Notes: generated by a model not told the origin, from the letters alone. A stretch of 64,000 bases of DNA from Mauremys mutica (GCF_020497125.1 NC_059075.1:44304003-44368002), one strand, 5' to 3'; shown: positions 21,761-33,339, counted from the first letter of the stretch. A program made the numbers and translations.

Positions 21761-22426
21761 TTTCTACTAAGGAGATGATCAGACTGTCAGTAGCCCACAC
21801 GGAAGGGAAAGGGGAGGGAAGATGGGTTCACACACCCCTAGACCCAGGCAGCTTCCTCGCCGGACTATGCCAGGCTGAGTCAGCCCACCGTGGGTCGGAT
21901 CTCCTAAAGATCCACTAGTTACCGGGCTAGCCAGGGCAGCCACTCACACTGGTGTACACACACACACACCAAGGCCTCTTTTTCTTCCTTTTTATCTCTT
22001 TTTAAAATTTTTTTTTTCCTTTTTTTTTTTTTTTTAACCACGATGCATCTTTACCTGGTCCGGACCAATACCATGAGGCGGTATGACAACCCCTCTTGAG
22101 GCGGTAAAAACCCCTCAGCACCGGTGCATTCTAATGCATTTACCTATGCATTACCTTATGCATTTCCTTGGCCAACTCAGCAGTTCCCAGTACTGCTATA
22201 AACTAACCTTATTGGGGCCTCTCCCCAATACCACTTTGCATCTGATCCTGCTGCACAGTCAATAAGTTCAGATGGCGTGAGCCCAACAGAGACAAACGTC
22301 CTCACGGAAAGTCCTCCACCGATACCCCAATAGAGATTTCAAAAGGTCTCATACCTCTCATGTGGCGCCATGGGGTTCGAAGGGGAATGATCCGTAGTAG
22401 CCGTCTGTGGGTCCGTGGGCGTTGCC

Positions 22427-22444
22427 ATCCCGGACGAGCCCCCA
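22427..22444 (-). promoter_or_regulatory. Retroviral primer-binding site, tRNA-Pro type
   Basis: On the minus strand the 18 bases are TGGGGGCTCGTCCGGGAT, the well-known sequence complementary to the 3' end of tRNA-Pro and used by many gammaretroviruses. It lies 3 bases beyond the LTR's CA end, the standard position, and fixes the orientation of the element. Confidence 0.95.
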
Positions 22445-22447
22445 AAT

Positions 22448-22877
22448 TGTCGAAGAAAAATTCAGTTCTCGCTTTTTGTTTGGGTGCAGCAAAATCAAAT
22501 ACTTTTATTTCTCCAGTAATTACAATGGAGGGAGAGAGTGCCATAGGACACAGGGTCCTGGACAGGTCTCTCAACTGGTAAACAATTACATCAAGCCTTT
22601 ATACCTTTGTTACGGACAAGCTTAGACACTCATGGAGACAGTAAAAAGCAACAAATACATTTTGTTTATACATAAGCTTCTCTGCTATCTTACTAGAAAA
22701 AGCAAAACTGCACATTGCAAGGTCATAATACTTTCACACAGTTCACTCTGTCTTACATTATCTTGCTTCTACAAATCTCACGTCATAAGGGTCACAGTAT
22801 GGCCTGACTCTTGCTAACTGACTAACATGCATTAAAATCCCCTTCAAATCCTTATTAATTCTTTCCTTGCTTCCACA
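22448..22877 (-). mobile_element. 5' LTR of the truncated endogenous retrovirus
   Basis: A 430-bp unit with outer TG/CA dinucleotides (plus-strand TGTCGAAG ... TTCCACA). It is clearly homologous to the solo LTR at 6603-7056: both share TTCTCRCTTTYTGKTTGGGT, GAGGGAGAGAGTG, CATAGGACACAGGG-like sequence, CAAATCTCACGT and GCCTGACTCTTGCT in the same order. The minus strand has an AATAAA near 22505 and a TATAAA-like box near 22600. Its outer edge cuts directly into CR1 coding sequence at 22878. Confidence 0.9.
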
Positions 22878-23495
22878 GCTGCGTGAAGAAGAACTTCCTT
22901 TTATTTGTTTTAAACCTGCTGCCTATTAATTTCATTTGGTGACCCCTAGTTCTTGTATTATGGGAATAAGTAAATAACTTTTCCTTATCCACTTTCTCGA
23001 CATCACTCATAATTTTATATACCTCTATCATATCCCCCCTTAGTCTTCTCTTTTCCAAGCTGAAGAGTCCTAGCCTCTTTAATCTTTCCTCGTATGGGAC
23101 CCTCTCCAAACCCCTAATCATTTTAGTTGCCCTTTTCTGAACCTTTTCTAGTGCTAGAATATCTTTTTTGAGGTGAGGAGACCACATCTGTACACAGTAT
23201 TCGAGATGTGGGCGTACCATGGATTTATATAAGGGCAATAATATATTCTCAGTCTTATTTTCTATCCCCTTTTTAATGATTCCTAACATCCTGTTTGCTT
23301 TTTTGACCACCTCTGCACACTGCGTGGACATCTTCAGAGAACTATCCACGATGACTCCAAGATCTTTTTCCTGACTCGTTGTAGCTAAATTAGCCCCCAT
23401 CATGTTGTATGTATAGTTGGGGTTATTTTTTTCCAATGTGCATTACTTTACATTTATCCACATTACATTTCATTTGCCATTTTGTTGCCCAATCA
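22878..23495 (-). pseudogene. CR1 LINE ORF2, C-terminal region
   Basis: The minus strand carries a 193-codon open frame (23436-22855) whose last residues run into the LTR; recognisable protein continues upstream in another frame to about 23495 (LSDWATKWQMKCNVDKCKVMH). Diagnostic CR1 blocks are DLGVIVDSSLKM, KKANRMLGIIKKG, LYKSMVRPHLEYC, WSPHLKKDI, LEKVQKRATKMI and LGLFSLEKRRLRGDMIEVYK. This is the conserved region after the RT palm domain. It is the longest intact LINE frame in the window, interrupted at 22877 by the retroviral LTR. The 3' remainder of this copy is not found on the other side of the retrovirus. Confidence 0.93.
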
Positions 23496-23510
23496 CTTAG
23501 TTTTGTGAGA

Positions 23511-23665
23511 GCTGGGAATGGGTGACAAGGGATGGATCACTTGGTGATTACCTGTTCTGTTCATTCCCTTTGGGGCACCTGGCATTGGCCACTGTTGGAA
23601 GACAGGATACTGGGCTGGATGGACCTTTGGTCTGACCAAGTATATCCGTTCTTATGTTCTTATAA
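23511..23665 (+). mobile_element. CR1 LINE 3' end
   Basis: The sequence runs GGGATGGATCACTTGGTGAT, CCTTTGGGGCACCTGGCATT, GGATACTGGGCTGGATGGAC, ending GTTCTTATGTTCTTAT. Terminal short direct repeats of this kind are the hallmark of CR1 tails. The same sequence recurs at 60375-60528. It lies head to head with the minus-strand CR1 fragment just upstream, so it is a separate insertion. Confidence 0.9.
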
Positions 23666-25201
23666 AGATTTTAAATGGTTCTTAAATCCTGGAGGAGCAC
23701 ATTCCAGAGCCTTAGATCAGCCCCTGATAAAGCTGTAGCTCCTCCCCAAAGATCTTTACTTTTGCAGTAGACCCATTCCCTTGCGTCAGAGGACTGGAGT
23801 TGCTAATTGGGGCCTTGACTCTGGGGCCAGATAATTATGAGCCTTCTAGAGAAGAACTGAGAACTTGAACATTGTATTCCATTAGGAGCCAACATATTGA
23901 GAGAGGACAGGTTTGATGTGTTCACAATAACCCATGTTGATGAGGAGATGCCTTGCCACATTGTGTACCTGTGTAGTTTCCTCATGCCCTCCTTGGGACT
24001 GATCCCTTTTATTCTCCCAAGGTGCTCACAAACACCTCCATGTAGTCTAACTCTTCTTATAAGATACAATCTGGTCCAGCTTCTCTTAACTGGTCCAGTT
24101 TACTGCTGCTGTTGCCAGCATGGTTCCATTCTCCTTTAACCTCTCCTCCCTTGGAAATCTTATCATGGCCCCATTTTTCTTAGGTTGGCTCTGGCCCAAT
24201 CTGGCTTCTTACTGCAGTGGTTGCTTTTCTGATGTAATAGGTAAGATAAGGTAGTGTCAGTCCCCATTACAGAAAAGTCTGCACTAATTACTTTACATTG
24301 GCAGGACTCCATCTCTTGCTGTCCCCTATAAATTCTGGTGATTAGTTTGGGTAACAATAAACCCTTCCCAAACACATGCTCCAGGGTACATTAAAGCAAA
24401 AAAATTGGCTGTTTACAAATACATTAATTAGCTACAATGACACTTAGAAAACCCAACTGTTTCAAAGCTCTGCATATGCAAATCCATATTTCACTCGGTT
24501 ACTCCTATAACTCCTTCCCTGTAGGCTATGTAGTAAGGGGTGTTCTATACCCCCCTACCCTTATCAGACCCACCTCTTACTTGTATGAGGCAGGTCTCAG
24601 TGAAATGGTGCCATTCTACATAGGAAACAATACTGACTTCACTTTCAAAGCCCCAGAGATTTTGAGCAACTTTACCAAAGACAAAGTAATGGGGGCACTG
24701 AACTTTTTTAAAAGCTTGAGGCTCATTATCAGCTTTCCCCTACTGTTGAGAGAGCCAATGACTCTGTGTCAAGACTAGAAATGTGTTAATCAATAAATAA
24801 AAGGAGAGAGAGAGCTTGTGCAAAAAGAAAATCACATGTAGGGGACTGGGAATTCTGTGGTTTCCTCTGGATTATTACAGAGGGAGTGGTGTTTGTGTCT
24901 TCTCCAGTGAATTCAGCTATAGCATTCACAGAGAACTCAATGATCTACCAGAGTTTAAGACCATTCACAGAGAGATGCTGTTTCTCCACATTTCCTTCTG
25001 ATGCTCTCTGGAACTCTGGCTGCTGAGCATCATATCTCCGCTGCAGATTTCACTGTCTCCCAGGCTACTGCCCCGGGATTGTTCCTCAGGGGGAACTCAG
25101 AGCAGAGGGGATGACTCTGTCAGTAGGGCATTTTGAGTGATATTGCTTCAGAGGTGGTGTCACAATGCCTGATATGTGGCTCACAACTGAGAGTGCCAAT
25201 C
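23666..25201. other. No gene recognised
   Basis: Apparently unique sequence. Opposed frames at 23803-24139 overlap each other, and the 113-codon frame at 24437-24778 shows no recognisable domain. No repeat was identified. Confidence 0.4.
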
Positions 25202-25209
25202 TTAGGCCT

Positions 25210-25488
25210 GGGCTACACTAGTGGGGGGGTTCGAACTAAGATACGCAACGTCAGCTATGCTACTCACGTAGCTGAAGTCAAGTATCTTAGTTCCACTTAC
25301 CTGGCCATCCTCACAGTGGCAAGTCGACTGCCGCGGCTCCCCTGTCGACTCCGCTTACTCCTTCTGCTGAGGTGTAGTACAGGCATCGATTCGCGGATCG
25401 ATTTATCGTGTCCAGATGAGACGCGATAAATCAATCCCTGATACATTGAACACTACCCGCCGATCTGGCGGGTAGTATAGATGTACCC
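25210..25488. mobile_element. Palindromic hAT-like MITE, copy 2
   Basis: Ends GGGCTACACTAGTGG and, reverse-complemented, GGGTACATCTATACTACC. It shares with the element at 8268-8561 the internal order CTACTCACGTAGCTGAAGTC, GTCGACTGCCG, GGATCGATTTATCGTGTC...GCGATAAATC and GCCGATCTGGCGGGTAG. The flanks TTAGGCCT (25202-25209) and TTAGGTCA (25489-25496) match at 6 of 8 positions, a plausible target duplication. Confidence 0.85.
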
Positions 25489-25496
25489 TTAGGTCA

Positions 25497-26200
25497 GATT
25501 GTCAGAAAACAGGGTTGACACTCCAAACTGATGGTATATTCTATAATTAGATCTCACCAAACCAGCAGCAAGCATGCACTCCTGAAGTAGTATACTAGCT
25601 TTACCAGGGAGCCACAAACAGTACCATTAGGCTCTCCAGCATAGCTTGCCACTCAGACAAACTGGACTTTGTGATAAAACCCAATATTTACTTCACATTA
25701 GGTTCTTCCAACCCTAAAGGGTCGGTCCCTTACCTCAAGTGAGTGGATACTCTGGATCTCACACCCATAACAACACTGATAGCTTTAGTAACCTGACTAA
25801 AGATTTATTAGTTAAGAAAAGGAGAGTTATTGAGAGGTTAAAGCAGATACAATACATAACAGGTGAGTCAAAGTTTGAGAGTCCAAATGATAACAGAGCT
25901 GATGTATTTGCTTATTTCTCCATGAATCTCCCAGGGCTGCCCAAAATGATTTTGGAGACCTTTGTTTTGTATCTGGAACGGGGCCCTGACAGCATTCAAA
26001 TAGATCAGAGATGCGGAAATGCTCCCAAGGTTCCTTCTTATAGTTGAAAAAAGTCTGGAAAGCGCTTCCAGGACAGCATGGGTCTGTAGATTCCCCATTG
26101 TTGAACACATAAAGACTCACGCTTTGAAGTCAACATGTTCCTTCATTTATATTTCCAAGGCTCCAATCTCCAATGGGTAAATATAATGTAAACACAATGT
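25497..26200. repeat. Possible LTR-type interspersed repeat
   Basis: Sequence such as ACCCAATATTTACTTCACAT, TAGGTTCTTCCAACCCTAAA and AGATTTATTAGTTAAGAAAA resembles a turtle interspersed repeat I have seen in LTR contexts. The minus strand would carry AATAAA near 25807. I cannot see both ends or a target duplication, so the call is weak. Confidence 0.3.
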
Positions 26201-27235
26201 GATAGCCAGAAATAATTCTTCATTAGTTTTTATGCAGCTTTACACATCAAGTAAATTCACATTTAAACATTAACATTAACACACATTTCAATCTAAGGCT
26301 AATTAAGTACAGGATACAGAGAGATGAAAACAATGCAATCAGCATCTCTCTTGATTTCTATCAGCACAAGTGAATTGGCCTGAATACATATTGACACACT
26401 CAATCCTTTGATATGCATACACAAGTGAATTGCCATGTTGCTCTGATCTGAGCCAGTCTGTCTAGTCACAGAGCTGGTAACCTGTTCAGACAGCATCACA
26501 GGTGGTATGGGGATGATTCATGGGGACAGAATGGTGAGTTTGGGCCTATAGTTCTAAAGGGTAAAAGATGCATTTTGGCAGGGAGGGCAGAAATCACACA
26601 TCCATTGTAGCATCTCTGAGCTTTCCAATGCTTCTTTGGATAATGGGAGTTATGGCAGAAGGGGTTCTTGTATAGGAAATTCCATGCTCTTGTTTCTCTT
26701 GTCAAGAATAGAAATGTATGCAAAATGGAGGGGCAGGGGTTAGTGCACTGTGGTGTTGGAGTTTTCTTTCCTTATAAACTGTACTTAACGTTAATTTGAA
26801 TATTTTTGTTTCAGTTCACTGTTTAAGGTTATTTCTATTTGTAAAGATAGATAACTCTTACTTTGTTAAATGAGAAATGAGTTGTCTCTTATTTTGCATT
26901 CAAATTTTATTCAAAATAGCAAATCCTATTTAAACAGACTGGTAAAATCAATTGAATGAATGCCTCAGGAACCTAACATCTTACAGTCAATAAGCTCGAG
27001 TGAAATCATTATTCTCAAGTTCTTGGTTTATGGTTTGGTTTAAAATGAAGCCTCTAAGGGGAAAGCAGCGTGTACTGTAATTTGCTGTTTTCTATGTATG
27101 CTAAGACAGATTCTCCATTCATTAAGATTTAAGAAAATGTAGGCTAGCAATATCCTCATTACAAGACGTATAATTACAAGACTTTCATTTGGATGAGTTC
27201 ATCAGGCCCTGAAGCAGTGGAAGAGATGAGAGTGG
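26201..27235. other. No gene recognised
   Basis: AT-rich sequence; no protein-like frame or repeat was seen. Confidence 0.4.
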
Positions 27236-27474
27236 AGCCAGTATAGCATGATCTGTGTGAAGAAGACCCTCTGTATCAGTCAATATGGGGATAGTTGAAA
27301 TCCCCCATTATCACTGAGTTTTCTATTTTTATAGTATCTCTAAGATCCCTGATCATTTCAAAGTCACCATCACCATCCTGGTCAGGTGGTCAGCAGTATA
27401 TTCCTACTGCTATATTCTTATTATTCAAAGCATGGAATTACTATCCATAAAGATTCTATGGTACAATTTCCATC
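27236..27474 (-). pseudogene. CR1-type LINE endonuclease fragment
   Basis: On the minus strand one frame reads N-N-K-N-I-A-V-G-I-Y-C-T-P-P-D-Q-D-G, then FEMIRDLRDTIK, then V-I-M-G-D-F-N-Y-P-H-I-D before a stop. The Y-x-P-P and M-G-D-F-N blocks are characteristic of the apurinic-type endonuclease domain at the start of LINE ORF2; the Asp and Asn of GDFN are catalytic residues in that fold. Only about 75 residues survive. Its left edge abuts a hAT MITE that inserted at 27475-27482. Confidence 0.82.
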
Positions 27475-27482
27475 ATTTAGGA

Positions 27483-27829
27483 CACTGGTTCTCAACCAGG
27501 GGTCTGGGCCCCCCCTGAGGGACCTCAAGCCAGTTTCAGTGGCCAGTGTTAGACTCCAAGCAGGGCCAGTGTTAGACTCGCTTGAGCCCAGGGCAGAAAG
27601 CCAAAGCCTCACTGCATGGGGCTGAAGCCTGGGGACCTTAGCCCCTCCACCTGGGTCTGAAGTAAAAACTTGAGCAACTTAGCTTTGCAGGACCCCATGC
27701 AATTGCCCTGCTTGCTACCCCCTAACATCAGCCTTGGCTCTTATATGCAGAACACCATGTATATGCAGGGCTGTGAAGTTTTTATAGCATGTTGTGGGGC
27801 CTCAGAAAGAAAAAGGTTAAGAACCCCCG
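27483..27829. mobile_element. hAT MITE with perfect 8-bp target duplication
   Basis: The terminal sequences CACTGGTTCTCAACC and, in reverse complement, CGGGGGTTCTTAACC form an inverted repeat of the hAT type. The octamer ATTTAGGA occurs exactly on both sides (27475-27482 and 27830-27837). The interior includes a duplicated GGCCAGTGTTAGACTC segment (27541-27578). It is non-coding. Confidence 0.95.
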
Positions 27830-27837
27830 ATTTAGGA

Positions 27838-30667
27838 TATTTATTATAAACAAGAAGAAGTTGGTTTGACAAAGAATAGAAATTTGAGATGCAAGTAGAA
27901 ATACTGGAAACAAATGGTTACATATAAAATAAAATCATAATGCTTTCTGGAGCCTAAACTCAACTAACAACACATTGTCATGCCACATAGAGTAAAAATT
28001 TACCAAAAGTCCTTCCAGCATATTACAGCCAGGCTTGGCTGTGATTTTCTGTTCATGAGATAAGTCATGCTGTCCTTCTGCCTCCTCAGTAAAAAGTGTC
28101 TCTTTGCAATTCCAGATAAATCAAATTCCAGATATATCAAAATTGTCCTTTGATCCTTATTCATAAACAGGAGATGCCCTGCTGATTGTTCTTCCTGGTA
28201 GTCTTCCTTTCTTCTCAATCTTTTAATTAGCAGCTGACTCCGTATGCAGATAGGCTTACCTTGTGAGAGGCACAGTGAATGATTGACTGGACAAAAAGAG
28301 ATAAGCGTTTCCTATCCCATGCCTAAACAGAATCTGTCCAAGACCGGTCACCTCCTGGTGACCTGTTTTGAACTTCAAGGCTCTAAGAACATAATTTCCA
28401 GTATAGATACATAACTTCTTAAATATTATCCTCACTAACATTTTGCAATGGCTAAGATGACCAGTGTGTTACTGGCTGCCGGTAGAGACCTCATAGGTCA
28501 CACTGTGGCACAGTATTATGTAGACATCAGATCCAGTTGGCACCAAGAGGATCCTGGGTCACAACTCGTACTTGTATTTCTTACTCTGTGATTGTGCTAT
28601 GCTATTTTCCTATCATTGTTACTGAAGGTGTTGTACAATTTTTGAAATATGCACTGAATTTTGTTAAAAGTCATGCGTTTATGTGCCTATTTCTTTTACA
28701 TTGTATATGGGACTTTTTGTCCATTCTAATGAGTGATGTATGAGGGGCAGGAATGTATAACTTATTTTTATTTAACCATCACTATATTACCAATATGTAA
28801 CTGTGGGAATGTGAAAATTTCCCTAAATAGGAATGCAATATTCAGATGTAACCCCCCGATATTTAGATAATAATACCTACTAGCTTGCCATTTTCCTGCA
28901 AGAACATTTTTTCCCCACCAGAAAACATATCAATTACTAAATGATACTGTACTTCAAATTAACCAAAAGACTGAATGGAAACAATGATGTTGTTGAATAC
29001 CTTTGATTATGGGGCCAGGTTATGGAGTCCTTAGTCAACCTTACTCCTGTGAGTTGATCCATTAACTTCAGTGGTGCTATTTGCATGAGTAAGTGCTCAA
29101 GCACATGAGTAAAAGTTGCATAATCTAACATTTTGTGCTGATCCACTGGCACTTTTAGAAATGTTTCACATTCATGGGCATGACTCATTTCTAACCGATC
29201 AGGCTGCAGCATAAAGCATGGGGACATTAGTTCAAGGGTCAAGAAGACCTAAATAGTTTTTGTACTCTGCACAGTACAACCCATTCTTCTTTATCTACGT
29301 GTATTTCTGTGTTTGGGGATTTACATTCCGCACTCCTAAAACAAATGAAATACGTATGGTGTTTTCAAAGAGATATAAGAGCAAGACAGCCATTGGCAGA
29401 CTGAAAGGTCACATGAATAACTGGTGTATTTGAGCCAGTATGTTTCCCACATGGTAAATTTAAAAAGTGAGGTACAGTGTGTAGATAATATTTTCAATAT
29501 GACATTGTTTAATAAGGATTGATTAACAACATACAGTTCTGTTGACTATTTGACTCCTCTATATTTTCGCTGTCTAATGTAAATTATTTTCTATTGAAAA
29601 TGACTAAACATCATTTTTCTATCTGGTCAAATATATTTATTTCTCTTTTGACTTCCATGATTTCCATCCTATAACATCATTATGAAAGCTATATTGTGAT
29701 TTGGATTATGTGCCTGCACGAAGGAGTAAGAGGGAGTAAGAACTTTCCCTCCCCTACCTACTCAGGCTACCTGGATCTGGAATCTTGGCATGCAGGAATT
29801 AGGGTATCTACATGCCTGAAGCATGTAGGTAGTGTTAGGAGCTGCCAGAGGAAGCCACTTGCAGTGCACAACAACAAAATTATTGGTGTTACAAGATCCA
29901 AGAACTATGCTATATATATTTTTGAGTGCCACCTGTTGCCAACTTACCTTTTAACTACTAAGTATACATATATACAGAGATAGAGCACTTCTGTAACAGG
30001 CAGGAAATGGTGGAGATGGGTGCAGAGCCTTGTCCCAATCCCTTCCAACCACTCACTGGCCAGTGTAGCTGAGCCACCATGAGGGTGGTAGTAATTTACT
30101 GATTGTATAGGTCAATAGTAAATTACCATCACCAGGAGCAAGGAGAAAAAAGGGAGATATTGTGATTTGGAGATGTGTCTGAGACTAATCCAGGAGTGGT
30201 GAAATTTATACACCACCCCTTTATCATTGCTGTACCTAAAGTCAGGATTTGGCCCAAAATCTTATTAATCAATTAATTAGGACCAGATTCTGATATCTTT
30301 ATTCATAGTCAACAGTAGTTTATTCCATGAGTAGTGCCATTGAAGATATGGGATTATTTGTAGAGTAAGGTGTTACCTAACATGAATAGAGCCCTTAATT
30401 GGTTTTATAGCATAGAGCTCCTGGGATTAGCGTATGCAGAGAGAGTATTTGGCTCTCCTTTTAGCATAGTAGCAGGAAAAGAGGAGCTTTGTTTTCTGAT
30501 TTTAATTTAACTGGTAATTAATTTTACCTAAATGGGAAAAACAGTATCTGAATCCTAGATTCTTGAGACATGATTCTTTAACATGCAGTATCTTTCTCAT
30601 CTATTTTCAAGGAATCAGCCATCACATTATTTTAAGGCAGCATTTCATGAGGTGAAATAACAAAAAC
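27838..30667. other. No gene recognised; one diverged repeat
   Basis: Mostly AT-rich, unassigned sequence. The part 29690-30120 shows order-preserving similarity to 38150-38420 (GATTTGGATTATGTGCC / ACTTGGACTACATACTG, then GGAGTAAG-AGTAAGAAC-TT, and AGTAATTTACTG / AGTAAATTACTATG), suggesting an old repeat family. A piece near 29040-29110 belongs loosely to the CAATGGGAG repeat group. Confidence 0.4.
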
Positions 30668-30870
30668 TGTTCTTCTTTAAGTAGTGTCCTGGTGGGAGCT
30701 CCACTTTAAGTTCCTTTTGGGTGTCTGTGCGTCCCTGTGCCTCAGATTGGAGATTTTTGGTAGCAGTGCTTGGTTGAGGTACGCATGTGCAGTAGTCCTC
30801 TTGTGGTGCTGTTGGTGCCTCATGTAGCATGCACATGACCTGACCCGTTCGGTTTCTCCTCAACCGTCCT
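30668..30870 (+). repeat. DIRS left inverted terminal repeat
   Basis: Pairs with 34487-34703 in inverted orientation. Shared segments include CTCCACTTTAAGTTCCTTTT, AGATTTTTGGTAGCAGTGCT and GACC-AACCCGTTC. The very edge (TTCTTCTTTAAGTAGTGTCC) is repeated, inverted, in the internal complementary region at 34336. Confidence 0.92.
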
Positions 30871-31062
30871 CTGTTGCACACGTAGCTCAGCTCAGTGCAG
30901 TGCTGCCTCTTCGTTTTTCTCTCTGTATAAATCGTTAGATTAGTTATAGCTTAGTAAATCTAGTTTACTTTGTTAGTTAGTTATTATTTCTTTTCAAAAA
31001 AAATTATAGATCTTTTCTGTTAATTGTTATTTTTCCCACTCTTTCCCCGTTGGGAAACTTTA

Positions 31063-33335
31063 ATGACCATGATGCCCAGCTTGCTTGGGTTTAAACAATG
31101 TGATTCTTGTCGTGAGGCAATGCCCGTCTCAGACAGCCTCTCATCTTGTTTGAGAGAGACCCCTATCCCTCAAAAATATGCCCACTGCAGCAAGGCATGA
31201 TTGAGATCTCCGTCTCAAGATGGTTGTGATGGAAAAGTCCCTTCAGCCTCCTCCTTAGGGACAAAAATCAACATCAGCAGATGGTTTCCTGAGCAAAACC
31301 CCTGCTAATGGGAGTGCTCAGTCTTCCAAATCATACAGGGAGTGAACCATGACCTCCCCTAATAGGGACACTCAGAGAAAGAAGAGGTCTCCAGTGAGGT
31401 TGCTATCCTTGGTGCCAAGTTCAAGTAGAGTGAGCACCTCTGAAGCTCTGCTCTGGCACCGTCCCTCCGTGGACTTCTGCTGAGCACTGCCACTCCACAA
31501 TGGAGTCGAGATGCTCCTCCTCCATGGCACTGACCACCCCGGTGTGAGAGTCAGCACCGAGAGCTGTAGCACAGACAATGCCACCTGCACCAGCACTGAA
31601 TCAGTCATCAGTGTCGACAGATAGGCCAGGAACAGCACCGACCGTCTCGACCAAGGTTGACTGCAATACTCTCACGGCATCAACCGCATCAGCACCAACT
31701 GGACCACCACAGAAACACACGGCTCTGCAACAGTTTCTACACCAGAAAGACATAGCGGTTTCTTTGGTGCCGCAGTTGCCATTGCTCAGCACCAAGGGAT
31801 CTCCGGGCCAACTAACAGAGCGGCTAACCATTTCACCTGCTCCCCAGCCTCTCTCCAGCGATGAAGAAGAGGATGTACGTGGGAGCCGGGTCTGTTCCAG
31901 GCATTCTTCACCTGTGGAAAGGAGTCCTCCATATGAGGCCGTTAAGACCAAGTCCCGGCAACCTTGAGAGATGCAACAATGGTACGGGCAACCCCAGATT
32001 TGCCCACCGATGCCTTCTCCTATGCAGTGGTCCCCCTGGGACCCTTGGGCAATGTATAGGGCCCAATATCCTAGACCCTCAACTCCAGCCCAAGGGAAAA
32101 TTTGCTCTCCTCCACCTTTCCTGAGTAGGGACATGTCAGAGGCACCTGAAGGTATGGAAGATGAAGAAGAAGAAGAAGGCTCAGACCAGGAAGGCATTTC
32201 TCCATTTCATAACTCATCTTCCTCCCCTGATGAAGTCATCATACCACTGCCTCCAACTACAATAGATGACCTGAAATAATTTCGGGAACTCTTTAAAAGA
32301 GTATCCTCAGGAAACCCAGCACAAAATGCTACAAATCATACAGACATCCACTTGATCCAAAATTGCACTCCCCATCAATTATGCCATTAGGGAGCCAGTA
32401 GAAAATATTTGGCAGACCCCTACAATCGTATCACCTACCAGTAAAAGAGCTGCCGGGAAGTACTTCATACCAGCTAAAGGGATGGACTTTCTCTTCTCCC
32501 ACCCACAGCTTAACTCCCTGCTAGTGGAAGCTGCCAACCATCACAGCAAACAACCGCAATTCCGGTCCACTCCCAAGGACAAAGAACACAAACGCTTAGA
32601 CCTTTTTGGCTGAAAAGCGTACTTGTCGGCAACACTCCAATTCCAGGTTGCCAATTACTTAGCCCTTCTTGCAAAGTACAACTTTGATAACTACAGTAAA
32701 CTACAAGAATTCCTTGGGGTTCTACCGGAGGAAAAACACCCCCACTTCACTGCCATCATGAATGAGGGACAACTAATTGCCTTACAGCTCTACAGGCCTT
32801 GATGGATATAGTGGATCCTGCTGCAAGAATGACAGCCGCAGCTGTCGTAATGTGCAGGGCCTCATGGATACAGTCATCTGGTATTCTGAAAGAGCTCCAA
32901 CTCAAGGTGGAGGATCTCCCTTTTGATTGGGAGAAGCTCTTCTCTTCAAAAACAGACAATGTCCTTCACATTGTGAAGGATTCTTGGGCCATCCTGTGCA
33001 CTTTAGGCATATACACACCACCTAATAAGCGACGACAGTACACACAGTACCAAAAGGGCAGAGACTCCTCTTTCCATCATCCACAATGGCAATTCAACCA
33101 GAATAGAAATAAATACCGCTCACAAAGAAGTAGAGCTCCTCAAACTCAGTCCTCATCTTCACAACCATCTACCACTAGGCCACAGTTTTGGAATCTCGGT
33201 CGAGGGTCTGAACGGCCTTCCAATACAGCATTGTCAGATACTCCTACCCAACTTTTTGGCCACTGCCTGCATCCGTTTTACCATGCTTGGGCAGCAATAA
33301 CAATGGATCAAAGGGTATTGGAGATTATAAAATAG
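31063..33335 (+). pseudogene. DIRS gag-like ORF1, degraded
   Basis: A 45-codon frame from ATG 31063 to the stop at 31198-31200 contains C-D-S-C and later A-H-C-S-K, the remains of a Cys/His cluster typical of DIRS ORF1 N-termini. The frame resumes in pieces: 31578-31967 (Ser/Thr/Pro-rich), 31971-32279 (Pro-rich, ending in an acidic DEEEEEG stretch), an interrupted stretch 32400-32800, and 32799-33335. The last piece contains FDWEKLFSSKTDNVL and KDSWAILCTLGIYTPP, then a Gln/Arg/Ser-rich basic tail suited to nucleic-acid binding. Stops and frameshifts break all of it. Homology is judged from order, composition and the attached RT. Confidence 0.75.
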
Positions 33336-33339
33336 GGTT

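Larger units (their letters stand above)
21450..22877 (-). mobile_element. Truncated endogenous retrovirus (LTR, PBS, leader, gag start)
   Basis: In minus-strand order: an LTR (22877-22448), a 3-bp spacer, an 18-bp primer-binding site (22444-22427), a leader of about 670 bp containing a long A-rich tract (plus-strand T tract 22012-22036) and an ATG at 21760 opening a gag-like frame. Nothing resembling pro, pol, env or a second LTR follows; the sequence switches to CR1 near 21450. The matching solo LTR at 6603-7056 shows a second insertion of the same family. Proline-type priming and a 4-bp duplication at the solo copy suggest a gamma-type (ERV1-like) element; this is inference. Confidence 0.85.

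Noticed and set aside
31601..32197. 198-codon minus-strand frame opposite the DIRS gag region
   Set aside because: It is the shadow of the plus-strand gag-like region; the DIRS polarity is set by RT and recombinase on the plus strand.
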